The notes: generated from the sequence alone by a model not told the origin. Shown: positions 23,208 through 36,578, numbered from the stretch's first letter. The stretch: 64,000 nucleotides of DNA from Zonotrichia leucophrys gambelii (GCF_028769735.1 NC_088171.1:90752912-90816911); one strand, 5' to 3'. Translations and numbers: made by a program.

Positions 23208-26200
23208 ATCAGAAAGGGTGATTTGGGCAAGCTATAGAAGACTGTACAAGTTCATCTCAGTCTGTTAGTATTGTTTCTGAATTTTACATGCACTTGGCTA
23301 ATGCCTTCATTCACACTTTAAGCAATGGTGAAGCCACTGTCATTCTTGTCAGGTAACTCCAATTGATGCACCTCTGAATAGCCACCATGGTTCATCACAA
23401 AGGCTGCATTTTCAAGTTTAGGTGTTTAGGAGAATTTGAAGTGTTGTCAGTAATGCTACAGGTGGAATTGTTCTAGTCATTCCTTATTGTATAAATTGAA
23501 AATAGAAAAATAATCAAGGCCATAAAAATTATTAAGGCCTCTGTTTCTCCATTTAAAAGCTCACCTTTAGGTCTGGGAGCCTCAGTTGACTTCTTTGATC
23601 TGATTGTTGCCTTCAAGACCATCCCCAAGTGCTTGAAGAATATGATGGTCCTGGGCACAACCCTCGCAGTAGACTTTGTTCTTTTAAAGTGCTTTGCTCA
23701 GCTTGCAATTCACAAACCTGGGTTATTTGCAGCAATAGACAACTCAGTATCTCCCCATCCAGACAGGAAATTATGGAAAAATTTGACTGGGAGCAGTTTT
23801 CCCCAGAAATGAAATCTTTCCACCCTCTCCAAGAGTGACTGAGTCCTGGGAAACCACAGTGCCAGACCTATGTAAAAGATAGCAGCTCAAAGTCTTTTAG
23901 CAAAGCTTCATCTAAAAATTTGAACTGAGATATCCAAATAAGACTTTTCAAATAACGAATAAAGTTTTAATCAGCCACAAATACGCTAAGTGTTATTAAA
24001 AATCATGACCTAATTACCTTATTTAAAACAAGAGATTGAAACAATTTCAAAGTCGTATTTAAGCCTCCTGCTGACATTGCTGTTCTGAAATATGGGGGCT
24101 TTATTATGTTACTTGGACGTGTGTTAAGGGACATTACTGATTTTCTCTGTAGTATATAAAATAGGGGAAACAGCTAAAAATGTTTTGGTTACCTCTCGGA
24201 CTTACAAAGAGAAAGTATTAAAAGTTAACAATGAAATAAGTGAAGTATTTTCTTATTAGAAAGAAAATTAAAGTTGTTCTTGATCTGCTGTTTCACCCTG
24301 GTATCTCAATATAGGGTGAGGAGAAATTAATTATTTTTCTGATATCTGGAATCAATTTTAATAGAAAAAGAAATAGAATGAAAGAAAATAAACAATTCTG
24401 AAATGTCTGTTAAAAATCAGATGTGACATAAACACCAAGCAAGATCTGGGGTCTGACCATACCAGGCCTTCCTCTAATACAAATGAAAGGTAATCCACAA
24501 TTATGGGCTCTAATTATTTAATAAAATGTTTATTTGTATTTCTAATTCTCTGGGTGAAATTCAATCTCCTTCACTCATATGAGGCCAAAGTAACTGGGGG
24601 TCTGTGCACTGGTTGTGTTAAGGGCCTGCTGAGGTGAAATTCATCCTTCCCAAGCTGAGGCTCATGACTTTTCCGTGCCGCTCCACTTCCCTGGCCAGCT
24701 GCTCTGGTCTGTGCCTTCGCAATGCTTGGTTGGGAATGACAGTTGCAATCACTCCACGTAGTTTATAAGGGTTTGAGCTGGTTTGGGTGTCCTGTGAGTG
24801 CAGTTTATAATTTCTCTTGCCCTTCATTGGTGAAATAGCTATCCAGAGAAAAAAGTTCTTCATACTGCACAAGCGACTTCAAAAATATTCAAAAAGAGGA
24901 CATTTTTCTGACTGCACCACAGGTGATGCCCCTGATGTGGTGATAGCTTGAAACATCCCTGGTCTTCAGGCATCAGACATGAGGGCAGATGCATTTTACA
25001 TTCACTCACAATGGAAAGGAAAGAGACATCCAAACAAACCATCTGTGATATTTTTAATGTCAATTCTTTCTCTGTATGTCAGAATGAGACAGTCTTTAGT
25101 ATATGTATGTGTAAGTCAGCATTTTGTTTTGTAAATACTTGTGAGAAGGCAAAAAGAGACTAAATCTATTTGGGCCTGAGTTTGGGTGTAGGTGTGTGTA
25201 GTAAAATTACCAGAGTCAAGAAGAGCTGTGGAGATGAATGATGAAACTGAAAATTTCCATTCACACTCTCATGTAATAGGAGATTTGAACAGAAATCAAA
25301 TTCTAATGCTAGTAAAGTTTTCATCCATGTGCAAGGGTGAAGACAACATTTTGGACGCTGTGAACATAGTGGCCTAAGACAATCATGTACTGTCAAGCTC
25401 GCAAATTATGGGACATTCTTGTTATCTTGCACATGTGAGACTTCCAGCCCAGATAGTGTTTCAGAGTCACTGAGCATTTTCTTTTACACTTCTAAACTCC
25501 AAACAACAGAATGTGAACAATGCTGTGGGAGTGAGCAATATCTTGTTTCAGTCCATGTGGAAGAGTCTTAAATGCACACTATCAATGACTTTGCAAATCT
25601 CTGACAATGATCCATACATTTGTATTCTGCAACAAATAAAGCGCTTCTATCAGCCCATCAGAAAAAAGCATTCAATTATACCATTTATTTTAAGGGAGAT
25701 TTAAATGTGAAGTTTCTAATACAGACTCCCAAATCTTCAAAAACTCCTTCTTCTTTCTCTATTGGAAAAAGTGGAAGGGAAAAAAGTGACTGAGTACTTT
25801 GAATGAAGACTTTGAGCAGGCCCTTCTTAGGGAAAGTTGTTGCTTACTGAAAGCCTTGGTGAGTGTCTAATTATTTCCTTTAGAGCCACTTTGAATTGAA
25901 CCATAAGATTCCAATGTGTATTGAATTTAAATTCTACTTATGGGCTCTGCTTCCTTTGATTCTGCATTTCTAGCAAGGGGAGCTCCTTACACCACATTAA
26001 TCATAATATATGGAAGGGCTTCTGTGTTTGCTTCTGCGGTGCACTAAGTTGTCCCTGAAGATAAAAAAAATCCCCTTGGAAGAAAAATCTCATTCTAAAT
26101 GAAGATTTAAATTGAAATTATTGGAGAAGTTAAGAGGAAAAGATATGCCCAGTAAAATTAGAACAAGCATTTCAATGGAAGAGGGTATCTTTAATTATTT

Positions 26201-27840
26201 TCTTCCTTGGCATTGCAGAAAATCCCATGATATGATAACTAAGGATACTTTGGGGGGTTAAGAGCCCAACAGCAGAAAAGCTAATGGGATTTTTTTTTTC
26301 ATATAGAGGTTAAAGTGATGGTACTGTAAGTAGGCTGTCAAACTATCTCAGCTCACCATCTGCTACATATTAATTTACAAGAGAGAGATAGGTGAAGTGG
26401 GTGTTACTCTTCAGGAGCTATATAAATGTGTAACTTTCTCAATTAGTATTCACTTCAAATGAAGAATAAAATCCCAGGAAATTCAGACCAGAATACAAGC
26501 CAGGCGGTATTATATTTAAATGGTATTGGTATATCTATAATACACAGCTAGAGCTGCAGTGTATTGCCAAGTCCAAAAGACTAGACTAAGCCATTTACCA
26601 TTAATGTCATGAGATGTCTTTGTTTTGTATAGGTATGCAAAATGGCATGGAATATATGTGTGTTTCTAGAAAGCTTTTAATTTTATTTTTTCCCTTTTAT
26701 TTTATTGGAAATAAGTGTAGCAGTTTTAGTTTGGAGAAAACTGTTTTTCCTTTGAAATATTGATTCCCAGTTGCACCAAATCAGATCAAGAAAAGGAAAC
26801 AGCTGCTTAAGAAAAACAAACTTGACTTTCTCCTGGTCCAGTGTGAATCATATACTAGTTGAAGAGAAAAAGAGAGAACTCCTAATTTTTGTACATAGGA
26901 AGCCAGAAGCTACTTGTAAAAGAACAGATTTCCCTTTCCCACAATAATGGCTGCACTCTCCCATCTCTTGGATACATGGGACTTCCTTCAGGTTAATTCC
27001 CTTCCTCTCTGAATGAGACTGAAAATCCTTTTTTTCATCTCAAAGGAAATGGATCAAACACTGACTGTGAAAATATGGGCTGTGTACAGTTTATAACTCT
27101 GTCAGAGATACCCATTAAAATAAAGTGAGATTCTGCTTTGTCAATTAAAAGGTTTGGGTGTATTATGAAATACAGAATAATGTTTTCCTTTAAATTCATG
27201 CATATTATTTTTCCTGGTCTCTTCAGCATTTACTGTAGTATGAAATATTGGTTAACAATTAGCAGTGCTTAAGTGAAAATGCTGTTCAGGCTTAGGCTAA
27301 TCATAGCAGACCTGGTGTTGTTTTATGTAGAAAAATCTCTTAAATCCTTATCCCAGTTTAGAAGCCCTTTTGTTTTCCTCATTCACGCATTGCCAAAGAA
27401 TGTGTGATTTCCCACCATGGCAGGGTTTTTTGTCCCACAGCCTGAAGTTTCCCCATGCCTCCTCCTCTGCTTCTCTCATGAAGGAAAAATACTGAATTCA
27501 GGGAAAAGTAGAGCTATTCTCTAGCTTGCAGTATTCTGTATCTCCTGTGCAAAGCCAGGGTGGTGACAGGGAGTGAGCCACAGAAGGCAGGGGACATGGC
27601 TGTGTGGGGATACAGCTCTCCTGCAGAGCAGAGCTGTAATGGTGCAGTCCACCTTGGAGGCAAGTTTCTTTATAACACACAGCCATCTCTTGCTAAACGT
27701 CCAGAGCAGAGGTGGCATGCTCAGCCATAATTTAAAGGACCATGACATGAAAAAAGGGTTATGATGTTTAAGTTATAGGCCATCCAAATGTTATAGGCCC
27801 AAGCAAGTTCCTATTAGCAATAACTCAAGTCCACTGAGGA
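23208..27840. other. non-coding stretch, no gene seen
   Basis: Unique-looking DNA. At 24550-24640 the string GGTGAAATTCA occurs twice about 75 bases apart within a slightly GC-richer patch (24600-24830), which may be an unknown old repeat. The frames 24618-24872, 24860-25063 and 25166-25396 have no recognised domain. ATG, stop and splice context do not suggest exons. Confidence 0.5.
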
Positions 27841-28325
27841 GATTTGACATTCAAAACCGATGAGCACTAATCCCTCGAGCCTGCTCCGACCCAGCCACAC
27901 TCAGGCCACTCGGTAACCTGAGTGACCCAGGAGTCAAACCATGATAACCCTCTTCAATTTAAAGAGCAGCTTCTCCCCATCTGTCTGAGTTCTGACTCTG
28001 CACAATAAATTTCCCAAAGAGCATAAAGACCCATCTACTGTATATCAAATCAATATCATTGTGGCTTGCAGCGATATCTGAGGCTACAGTTCACAAAATA
28101 AACTAGGCCAGGGGCTGGATTTCTGCCCTTGGCAATCAATCAGACTCACTGGGTCATAGATTTTAGTGTAAATTAACACAGCAGAAACAATCATGCTCCC
28201 CAGATGATGATATAATACAGTATTTGCTTTTCTTTTTCCCCCCGTTTCATTGCTCATGCTCGGCGACTAAGCTGTACTGAACAAGAATAATAAAAAGCAA
28301 TGATTAGAAAGGTGGTGATAATCAT
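27841..28325. promoter_or_regulatory. enhancer-like unique block with retained CpGs
   Basis: CpG-containing strings (AACCGATGAG, CCCTCGAGCC, CTCCGACC, ACTCGGTAAC, CAGCGATATC, CTCGGCGACT) in otherwise CpG-poor DNA, together with ATCAATCA and TAAATTAAC cores. No repeat, no open frame of note. Suggestive of a conserved non-coding element. Not proven. Confidence 0.3.
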
Positions 28326-31184
28326 AAAGCAGAACATTAATATTCTCCTGACAAATGTATATAAAATGCACATAAAATATATACACAATATTAAAAAGAA
28401 AAAGGAAAGGGGAAGTGGTGTTAAGTCACTGATGTTTGAAAGGTGTTATTTTTGCTTAAGAATTGTAGAAGTGATCTTGTAAATCAGTGTGAGTGGTTAT
28501 CATTTTCTTTCATTACCGTATTTGAATCCAAAGATACTAAATGCTCCATTATTGTCTGAATATACCACTTCCTGTACATGGTGTGGAGCATACTGACAAG
28601 TCCTTTCTCCACTTACAATTCAGGCATTCTCCAACATTTACATGGGCATTGCCAACACTTTTCCCCAGAGGAGTTTTATTTTTTTCTCTTTAGCATGTCA
28701 TTTTTGTAGGAGAAGAGACACCTGGTTTTTCCTGACATACACCTTTATGCAAATTGCATCTTTTGAAATTTTCTTAGAATGTGCCACATATGAAAGCCTT
28801 GCAGGAATTACTATAATCTCTAATTATTCAATTGACATAAGACAGTGTATTGTATTTTCTGTCAGAACCTTAGGAAGGAATGTCAATACTTTCAGCATTA
28901 GTAGGACATTTTTTGAATTATAAACACCTATCTTCTAATGTTATCTCATGCATCTTCACAAAATATTTTACAGAAAGAAAATGTGATACACATAAAGATG
29001 CCAGCTGGATGTTTTATTTAATGCAACAGAAAATTCTGGTAAGCAACTGTTTCATTCTTTAAGTATTCAAACCTTTACATTAGTGTTCAGGTAGTGTAAT
29101 TCTGCTCTGTATTTATTTGCAAAATACCTAATTAGATTATACAAACAATATATAATTCATATATAATAAAGTACTAATCTGTGTACAAAAGCTACATAGT
29201 ATGGATTAGAACTGTGTGAGAATAATAACTACCATGCAGGAGTGGTTTCTGTTGAATTGTCAGAATAATAAGATCTATCAAATAGCAGTTATAAGCAGGA
29301 ATTCATTTCTTAGATTAAATTTATCAACTATTTCTGCCAGGGGCATAAAGAAACAGAAGCTTTAAAGGTAGCTCTCTTCTGAGATGATTGAAGGCAAACT
29401 GTATCTCCTTTAGTGACAAATCTACTCTTCCGTTGTCTGACTAAAGAAAGGAGCTGGATTAAGAGTGTGCAGAAGGGGGGAGAATCCCGTGTGTGTGTGT
29501 TGGTGTATCCAACTTAGGAAAGCTCTTAAGTAGTGGGTACAGGGTAGAACTGAGGAAGAACTGAAGAATCTGACACCCCAGCGGTGCAATATGTCGACAC
29601 AATATATTTTCTGAGCAATGGGGATGTGAGCTGGACTAGCAAAATACAGTCATTAAAGGGCTGCACAGTGTCCCTTCATGGTAATTGTGAAGGAACCTCC
29701 TGTCTCTCTGTCTCAGTCCTTATCTTACTTCGTGGATATTTTCTGTGTGGCAGAAAATAGAAACAATAAAATTCTGGAGAAAGACTCAGTGAAATGTACA
29801 GGATTAGTAACAAATAACTGAATACTTTGAGTGAAGCAATATTCTTCCCCTTAAGTAAAACCTCAAAAGCAAAAAACACACAAACTAACTCAGTCTGTAG
29901 GCTGAAGAAGTGGATTTTCTCTTTCCACAAGAGTCTTACCTATGAGCAGCTGAATTAAAAACTCTTGCAAGTTATTATTTTGGTTTTTAAGTTTAGATTC
30001 CTCAGGAAAACTCTGGTTGTGTGCCACTAGAACAGCTGTTGTATTCTGACAGCAACTAGATTACCCATTTTTCTAAAAGCTGGTGTAGGCCATGGTTGCC
30101 TGGAGGTAGCAATCACCTTATGTGGTTGTTCACAGTAATTCTATGTTCAGCTTTAGTTGAAAATAATTTCTTAATGTCCAAAATATAGCAACTAGGTCTG
30201 TGTTCCATGGAGGTAGCTGTTAAAATAAACTCTGATTTTTACTTATTTTAAAAAAAATTAATTTATATGTAGAAAGATTTAGCTGAAAAGGTTCATAAGG
30301 CTTCATCTAAGAAGGAAGAACACAGAAAATGCCTCAAAAATTTTTATTTGATTCTTTGTGAATCTGTATTATGCTACAGACCTTAATTATGTTGTGGCAG
30401 GATATTTTTCATGAGACTGCCTGCTTCTTTTAGAGTACAGGCTGGATGCACACAGGAGCAGAATTAAAACCTCAAAGGGTACCATAAATCTCACCTCACC
30501 CAACTTGCTTTTTCTGGACTTTGCCACATAAGCATCCTTCCTCTGACCTATTTTCAAGCACTTTAAAACAATAACTTTGTGACCTCCCTATCTTTCCCTG
30601 CATTTTGTCCTCATTTAGTGATGTATATGCGAAACAGCTCTGGATCTTTGGAGCGCTGCAATGATAGTGCCCCCTAAATAAGGGGCAAGTGCTATCTGTC
30701 AATATGCTGTGTCTTGGAACACAGTGGGCCACGTGAGAGATCTGCATTACATCATTCATGGACTTTCCAGGCTTTTAATGTCCTTTCAGTGAACCTGAAC
30801 TGAGTGTTGAGCTTATAACGAAAACTGAAACCCGGGGAGTTACTTGTGGTTTAGGATTTTTGCACAGCTTCAATATACACATACTGGGAGTCATTGCAAT
30901 AGGCCAAAGATGTGTTTCAGCCACTTGTGGGGTAGTAATGTTAATAGGTAAGAAATTTGCTTCCTAACATAAAAATTTTTCATTTCACCATTTTAGAGGT
31001 TTTGTGTTGCTTTTGTTTGGGTTTTTCTTAAATGAACACAGGGCATCTGTAATATGTTTACAGTTCTCCAATTGTAGGAAAAAAACATTTGTTTTGAAAA
31101 GTATACCTAGGGATACTATTCTATAGATGTGTGAGTGTATTATTCTGTGTTTGTCTGTATGCCTGTGAATAAAAGTAATGAAAT
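28326..31184. other. non-coding AT-rich stretch, no gene seen
   Basis: No repeat family or gene recognised. Contains a short GT run at 29490-29500. The frames 28642-28923, 29676-29930 and 30496-30759 are chance. Confidence 0.5.
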
Positions 31185-31310
31185 ATTCACTGGGCTAGAA
31201 GAAAGAGGGAAATTACAAATAAATCCCACAGTCCAATGGTCAGGGTACTCCCCTGGAATGTGGGAGAATCCAATCACAGTCCCTGCAGAGATGAATGTTA
31301 ATTATGTACT
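31185..31310 (+). repeat. possible tRNA-like SINE remnant
   Basis: CCAATGGTCAGGGTACTCCC (31233-31252), then GGAATGTGGGAGAATCCAATC, then AGTCCCTGC resemble the head of a tRNA-derived SINE: an A-box-like string, the anticodon-arm region, and a decayed B box (GGTTCAANTCC expected, GAATCCAATCACAGTCC seen). The family is unknown to me, possibly an old amniote-wide element. The overlapping frame 31135-31467 is not a gene. Confidence 0.35.
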
Positions 31311-32519
31311 GGAAGAAGAGCACTTCCAGAGGGACAGATTAAGAGGTACCTATTCACTGCCCCATGGATTAAGTCACTTTTGTGGGAGATTTGTGTTCAG
31401 TGTCAATTGGGATTCACTCGAAAGGACAGGGCTTCCAGGCAGTAAAAAGTTCTTCTCCATGGTGTGAGACAGAAGCTCTCCTCCTGCCCACCAAGTGTTC
31501 ACCTTGTATGTGAGATGAGCACACCTTGCCTTTTAAACCTGTGATGTCGTAAGACAAGACTTACAGCTCAGGTCTAGCAAGACTGTGACAGCCCTTTCTA
31601 TGAAATTCTGGGATCTGGGGCATTTCTCTGATAGAAGCAGACATATAAGAAATGCAGATACCTAAGACATAAAGGAAGGTGGTGGTGAGATAGCATGAGA
31701 GGATGACAAGAGGAAAATGGAAATCGGATTCTTGTATTTTAGTCTCAAAAAAAACCCATAGTTTTTCTGTATTCACCCAAGGTAACATAATGTTATTTTT
31801 TCCCTTTCATTTCCAGTGTACACTTCTGGTCCTGTCTTCTCTGTTTTCCTTGCCACAATTATTCCATGCCAGACCTTGGAAGGCAATTATTTTAAGGACA
31901 ATTTTTATGGACCTCCCTTTGTGATGATGCTGCCTTGAAAGTAATTTTGGTATAAGGCTATTCTTAGGTTTCAGAAGGCCTAAGAACCTTTGGCTTTGCT
32001 TGCTCCAGGAAAGTCAAATGCCCATCATGAGGGGTTCCTACATCATGAGCCAAATTACAAGGTGGGAGAAAGAACAATTGCTTTCTACAGCTGCCATGTG
32101 TCAGGCTCTTTTTGTTTCAGACTCAAGTCTGAAAGCTTTCTCTTCTAAACTGTTGCTGTTTCTGTGTTTGGTGCTTCATGAGAAATTCTTGAGATCTCTC
32201 TCCAAGTCTTTCCTACCCGATTTCCAAACACAGCCAAAGAGAAACTATATTTACATCTTATGACACACCTTGATAAATATGTAGAAGTTGCAGTCTTTAA
32301 AAACAAAAAGATAATTAATCTTTTGTCTTAGATTTGGCATGCAAAGGAAAACTTTATAAATCCAGATTGAAGAGCTGAACAGGAAACCCAGTGGAAGTCC
32401 TCAAATTTCTACCAAACTACCCAGGTATCTTTCCTGTTTTGATTTATTATTAAATTCATTAAGTGTTTAAAATATTTAAGTGATTAATGGAAAATACTTT
32501 ATCCAAATTATATTTTTTG
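31311..32519. other. non-coding stretch, no gene seen
   Basis: No recognised element. Open frames at 31561-31788, 31703-31924 and 32000-32263 overlap each other on different strands and carry no domain. Confidence 0.5.
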
Positions 32520-33330
32520 TTTTCTTTTAATCAGGAAAAGTACTTCCTAGATTACAAAAGAAAACAGTTGCCAGACGGTATAAAGGCAGGTTGATCTTTA
32601 AATCGTGAGAGAAAACCTGGGGCTCTCGGCTTTTAATCCTATTTTCAAAAATATAGTTATATTCAGATAACTTGGATAATCCTTAGGAAGAAAAATAAAT
32701 GCTATGTTTCTTACAAGACCCACATTTCCAATAAATCATTTGGGACTGAGGTAGTGAAAGCAAGCCAAACCGAGTTAATTTGGAGAGTGGCCCCCATAGC
32801 TAATTTGACAAATGGCACTGAAATTTAACTGGTATTTTTTTCTATGCATGCCATTTTTTGTTTGGTGGCTGTAAGGGTTATTAGCATGACTTGTTTCCTT
32901 CATGTTACTGCTTTTCATAAAATTAACTAGAAGAAATGGTGCCAAGAAAGAAAAAAATATTCAATTGGTTCATGGTTTAAAGTAATAAAATGATACAGTA
33001 TTAAATGGCAACAATCCTGCCCTTAGAAAATTAACTGGTACAAAACTAGAGTTGGTTACAAACTGTATGCAAAATATAAAGCAATAAAGAGAAATGCACA
33101 TTTGCCCATTGTTTTACTGAATGTCATAAACAAAGCCAACTAAAATTCTGGGAAGTAATGCTGTGCTTGTTTTTCTAAGTAACACTAAGAAGCTGCTTAA
33201 CTTAAATGGTATACCATGGGAAAATAATTTCTAATTGTTTTAAGTAATATTTAGATCAATTCATAATAATCTTATTATCTTTCATGTTTATGTCAGTATT
33301 AGATTACTTTCATGTTTGTTTAAGCTCTTT
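32520..33330. promoter_or_regulatory. AT-rich homeodomain-motif-rich, enhancer-like block
   Basis: Free of recognisable repeats, dense in ATTA/TAAT cores (TTAATC, GTTAATTTGG, AAATTAACTGG, TTATTAGCATG, AAATTAACTAG, GATTACTTTC) and with a few surviving CpGs (AGACGGT, AATCGTG, CTCGGC, ACCGAG) between 32570 and 32790. The style is that of conserved non-coding elements near developmental genes. Inference from composition only. Confidence 0.35.
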
Positions 33331-33699
33331 TGCTTTTTAGAATGTTGGTTTCAAAGGCAAATTGAGCATAGTTAAAATAATCAATGTCCTTTGTGGTTTC
33401 AGCATATGCATAGAACAACAACAGTTGAAAGGAATCTAGTGCTTTCTTATACAAACTATTAAGCTTTTACTGAAGAAAAACAGAATTATCTAGCTAATTA
33501 TATCATTCATTATTGCTACCTGCATATAGTCAGTAACTTACAGTCATTTAAAGAAAGCAATGGTGAAAGAGATATGCTGTGAGAAAGAATAGCAGCTGGG
33601 CAGCCTCAATCCCTGTACAGCATTGCTCAAAAAAAAGGTCTTTGTTGGCTCATATGAATGATTGCGAGTAAAAAGCAGTGTGGAGCTGAAATTACTGGA
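33331..33699. other. non-coding stretch, nothing seen
   Basis: No gene or repeat recognised between the enhancer-like block and the SINE remnant. Confidence 0.5.
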
Positions 33700-33797
33700 T
33701 TTCACCTGGGAAACTCTGCATTCATTCACTTTTTCGCTCTGCCACAAACTTTCTGTATGACCTTCAACTGATGATTTCACTGTCTCTGAGCTCTGGT
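33700..33797 (+). repeat. MIR/CORE-SINE-like remnant, sense
   Basis: CACCTGGGAAACTCTGC, then GCTCTGCCACAAAC (33736-33749) and TGTATGACCTTCAAC followed by TCACTGTCTCTGAGC. These follow, in order, the body and conserved core of MIR-type SINEs (GCTCTGCCACTTAC..., TGTGTGACCTTGGGC..., CTCTCTGAGC). Strongly diverged, as expected of an amniote-age element. The tRNA head and the LINE-derived tail are not visible. Confidence 0.55.
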
Positions 33798-34364
33798 GTG
33801 GAGCTAACAGGAGCCAAGGCACTTCCTTTCTCCTGCCCTTTGCCTACAGCTGGACTGTAAGAAACCTGTGGTGGGGGTTATACCTGTTCTTTGTGACGTG
33901 CTTCTGTAGTCCATAGCCTGGTAGGGCACCTGTCTCAGCTGCAGCCACTCTCCCAGGTTGTACAGTGAGTAATGACACTAATCCAACAGGCCGTCTGTAT
34001 ATGAAAGCACTCATTAGCTTCACTAAGATTTCCACTGGAGCCATAATTGCAGCGGTGAAGTGCTGACAATTTCTCAGCATGGGTCACCTTCTGAAATATT
34101 TAATGGGAGTGAAAAATACCTGAACTAATTGCTAATGTCTTATTCTTTGTTGGTTTTTCTTCGCTCCATCCTCCTGTGCTTTGTGCCTTACTGTCATGAA
34201 AGGAAAATTAACATTTTGCAAGGACTCTGGGGGCTCCATTGCAACAGAAGAAGCAATAGGTGTAAAGGGTTGGCAACACTCAACAGGGTGCTCTCTGCTC
34301 CTACTCTCCTCCTGAGAGAGGTGCCTGGGGTGTGCTGTTGTTCCTGCTGGTTTATACATCTAGG
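33798..34364. other. non-coding stretch between two SINE remnants
   Basis: Nothing recognised. The frames 33844-34080 (minus) and 34129-34410 (plus, running into the next SINE remnant) show no domain. Confidence 0.5.
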
Positions 34365-34475
34365 ATTTTTACTGACAGAAGAAACTGAAGCATGGAAGGA
34401 GAGGGATTAAATTCATGTACAAAGCACAGCAGAGCTCTCCCCAGATCCAGAAATACAGAAACACAAGACTAGCTT
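34365..34475 (-). repeat. MIR/CORE-SINE-like remnant, antisense
   Basis: GAAGAAACTGAAGCATGGAA, then GAGAGGGATTAAATTCATGTACAAAGCACAGCAGAGC and CCAGAAATACAGAAA resemble the reverse complement of the MIR core and its downstream part (GAGGAAACTGAGGCACAGAG, TTAAGTGACTTGCCCAAG, CACACAGC). Diverged, with an insertion after GGAA. It lies about 570 bases from a similar remnant in the opposite orientation. Confidence 0.5.
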
Positions 34476-36525
34476 AATTTTTTTAAAGGTCAGACAACAG
34501 ATTTTTTCTGCTTCTCCATCGCAAATGTGAGCGATGTCCATTGCAAGATACCAAACAGTCGTAACACCAAATCTCTGTGCACAGAGAGCATTCCTGAGAT
34601 AATACACTGATAAAAAATATATTAACCAATCCTGCTCAATTTTGAGATTATTTTGTTGTTTTTTCTTTTGCAGTAAGAAGACATTTCAAATTTCTCTTTC
34701 CAAAATGGTAGTAGAATGTTTTCCTCTACTTAGAAGCCATCTTTTTAAGCATCCTTAACACTTCAGAAGTCTTTGTATAAATCACTCAGAAAATATTCCT
34801 ACTCTGATGAAAGCATAGAGTCTGCCTTGCAAGACCCACAGGCTGGACTTGCTAAAAGATGACATTTCTCTTCTTAATACTGGAATGCAACATATTATTG
34901 GTATATGGCAAATTTTATTGGCTATGTTCAGTGGCAATACAGTGTAGCATTGTGCTAGCAGGCTAACACATTTTTATTTTAGCAAGTTTCTCTTTTGTAG
35001 TTTTAAGTTCCAGGCAGTAGCTCAGACTTCAAGACCATTTGGTAGCTAGAAATAAATGCAAGGAGAGTATTCACCTCAATGATTTCAGTATATTTCAAAG
35101 AAGATAACTTTTGGCTGTGTATCCCATCTTCATCTTTTTGATAAGCCCTGCTGTAAATTGATTTGTGGAGTTCAATATTTCCAGACATACACTACATATG
35201 GGCAGGTCCTGATGCTGAGTTATTTAACAAATATTTGCTACCTTCTTTTTCTGATTCTTTCTCTGCTCATCTGATTCTCTGTTGGCCAGCGACACTTCCT
35301 TATGCTATGCAACAATGATACAAATCCTCCACTTTCTTTTCAAAAAGGGTGTCCATATGTGTAAAAAACCTACCCAAAATGCCCAGGTCTGCATCAAAAT
35401 CACTCCTTCGATGTTCACATGCATTGAGATCTAAGGTTTCAGGTCACACCACTGAAAAGAAAGAGGGAGATTCCTAATGTGCAGGAGATTCCCTCTTCTT
35501 TTGAGAAGGGCTCTGCAGAAAAGTACAGATAGTAGATTCTTAGTATTCCTGTTGAATCCTACATGTATTTATTTCTCACAAAGCTGGAATTAAGTGAAGC
35601 TGTTGATCTGTAGTTAGTGAGACCCAAAGGAAACCATGATGACCTAAGCATATATCAAAACACATGCAAACTTGAAACACTTAGCAGAAATAACCTGCAT
35701 GTAGAAGTCAACAACTACCCTTAACTGTGAAACTGAACCTGAAAAATTACAAAGGAGAGACTTTTGGAAATATTAATTTCATCCTTTTTTCTGTAATGGA
35801 TTGTAGGAAAGTTATAAATACCATGAACTACTCGTACAAGATTATGAGGTGAAACAAAGGTGAAAAAATAAATGAAACAACCTGAAGAGTAGATTTTCAA
35901 TAACCAGTCAGACTGGAAACAGCTAGTTACTAATATTGAAGTCAAAATAAGTAAGTAAAAACTTTTTATCATAAAATATTTGTAATATGCCAACACAGAA
36001 ATCTGAAAATTAGAAAATACTGATTACTTTGTAATATCCAGCATGCAATTTGAACTTGTTTAGGAAAAAAAATGCAATCATACTTAACTTGATATAGATG
36101 TTCTTAGAAAAAAACCTAGAGGGCGAAATTTATACATACAGGAATCAAAAGGGAAACTATATTTATTCTGATAAAAAAAATATTATATAACTACAGACTT
36201 AGTAGCCAAAAGGCAATTGTGAATCAGGAAACAAAGAAAATAAATATTCTGTGAACTGGTTATTCTATATGATAAAAAAGGTGTAAAAGAGGTGAAATTT
36301 AACACTGACAGACTCCGCCAGTACATTTGATTGAATGAGCTTCAGTGGGATCAAGAATTTATTTCATGTCCCAAGGAGCACCAACCAGCCATGAGATTCC
36401 TTAAGGAAAATTGTTTGTAGAAGAACAAAATTTTTAGGTCATGCCAGTTCTAATTATTTTGTTGCAAATGTATTGTCCCTTTCAAATTTTATGTTCCTGG
36501 AGTCAGACTTTTTCCTGAGACCCTC
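34476..36525. other. non-coding AT-rich stretch, no gene seen
   Basis: No recognised repeat or gene. Very AT-rich from 35750 onward. The frame 35721-35996 is a chance frame. Confidence 0.5.
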
Positions 36526-36530
36526 CTCCA

Positions 36531-36578
36531 ATAATAATAATAAAAAATAAATAAATAAAAAGCAGAAAAAAAAAAAAA
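36531..36578. repeat. (AAT)n / (AAAT)n and A-run simple repeat
   Basis: AAT units change into AAAT units and then an A run. Simple repeat. It explains the phenylalanine- and leucine-rich minus-strand frame 36454-36702. Confidence 0.9.
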
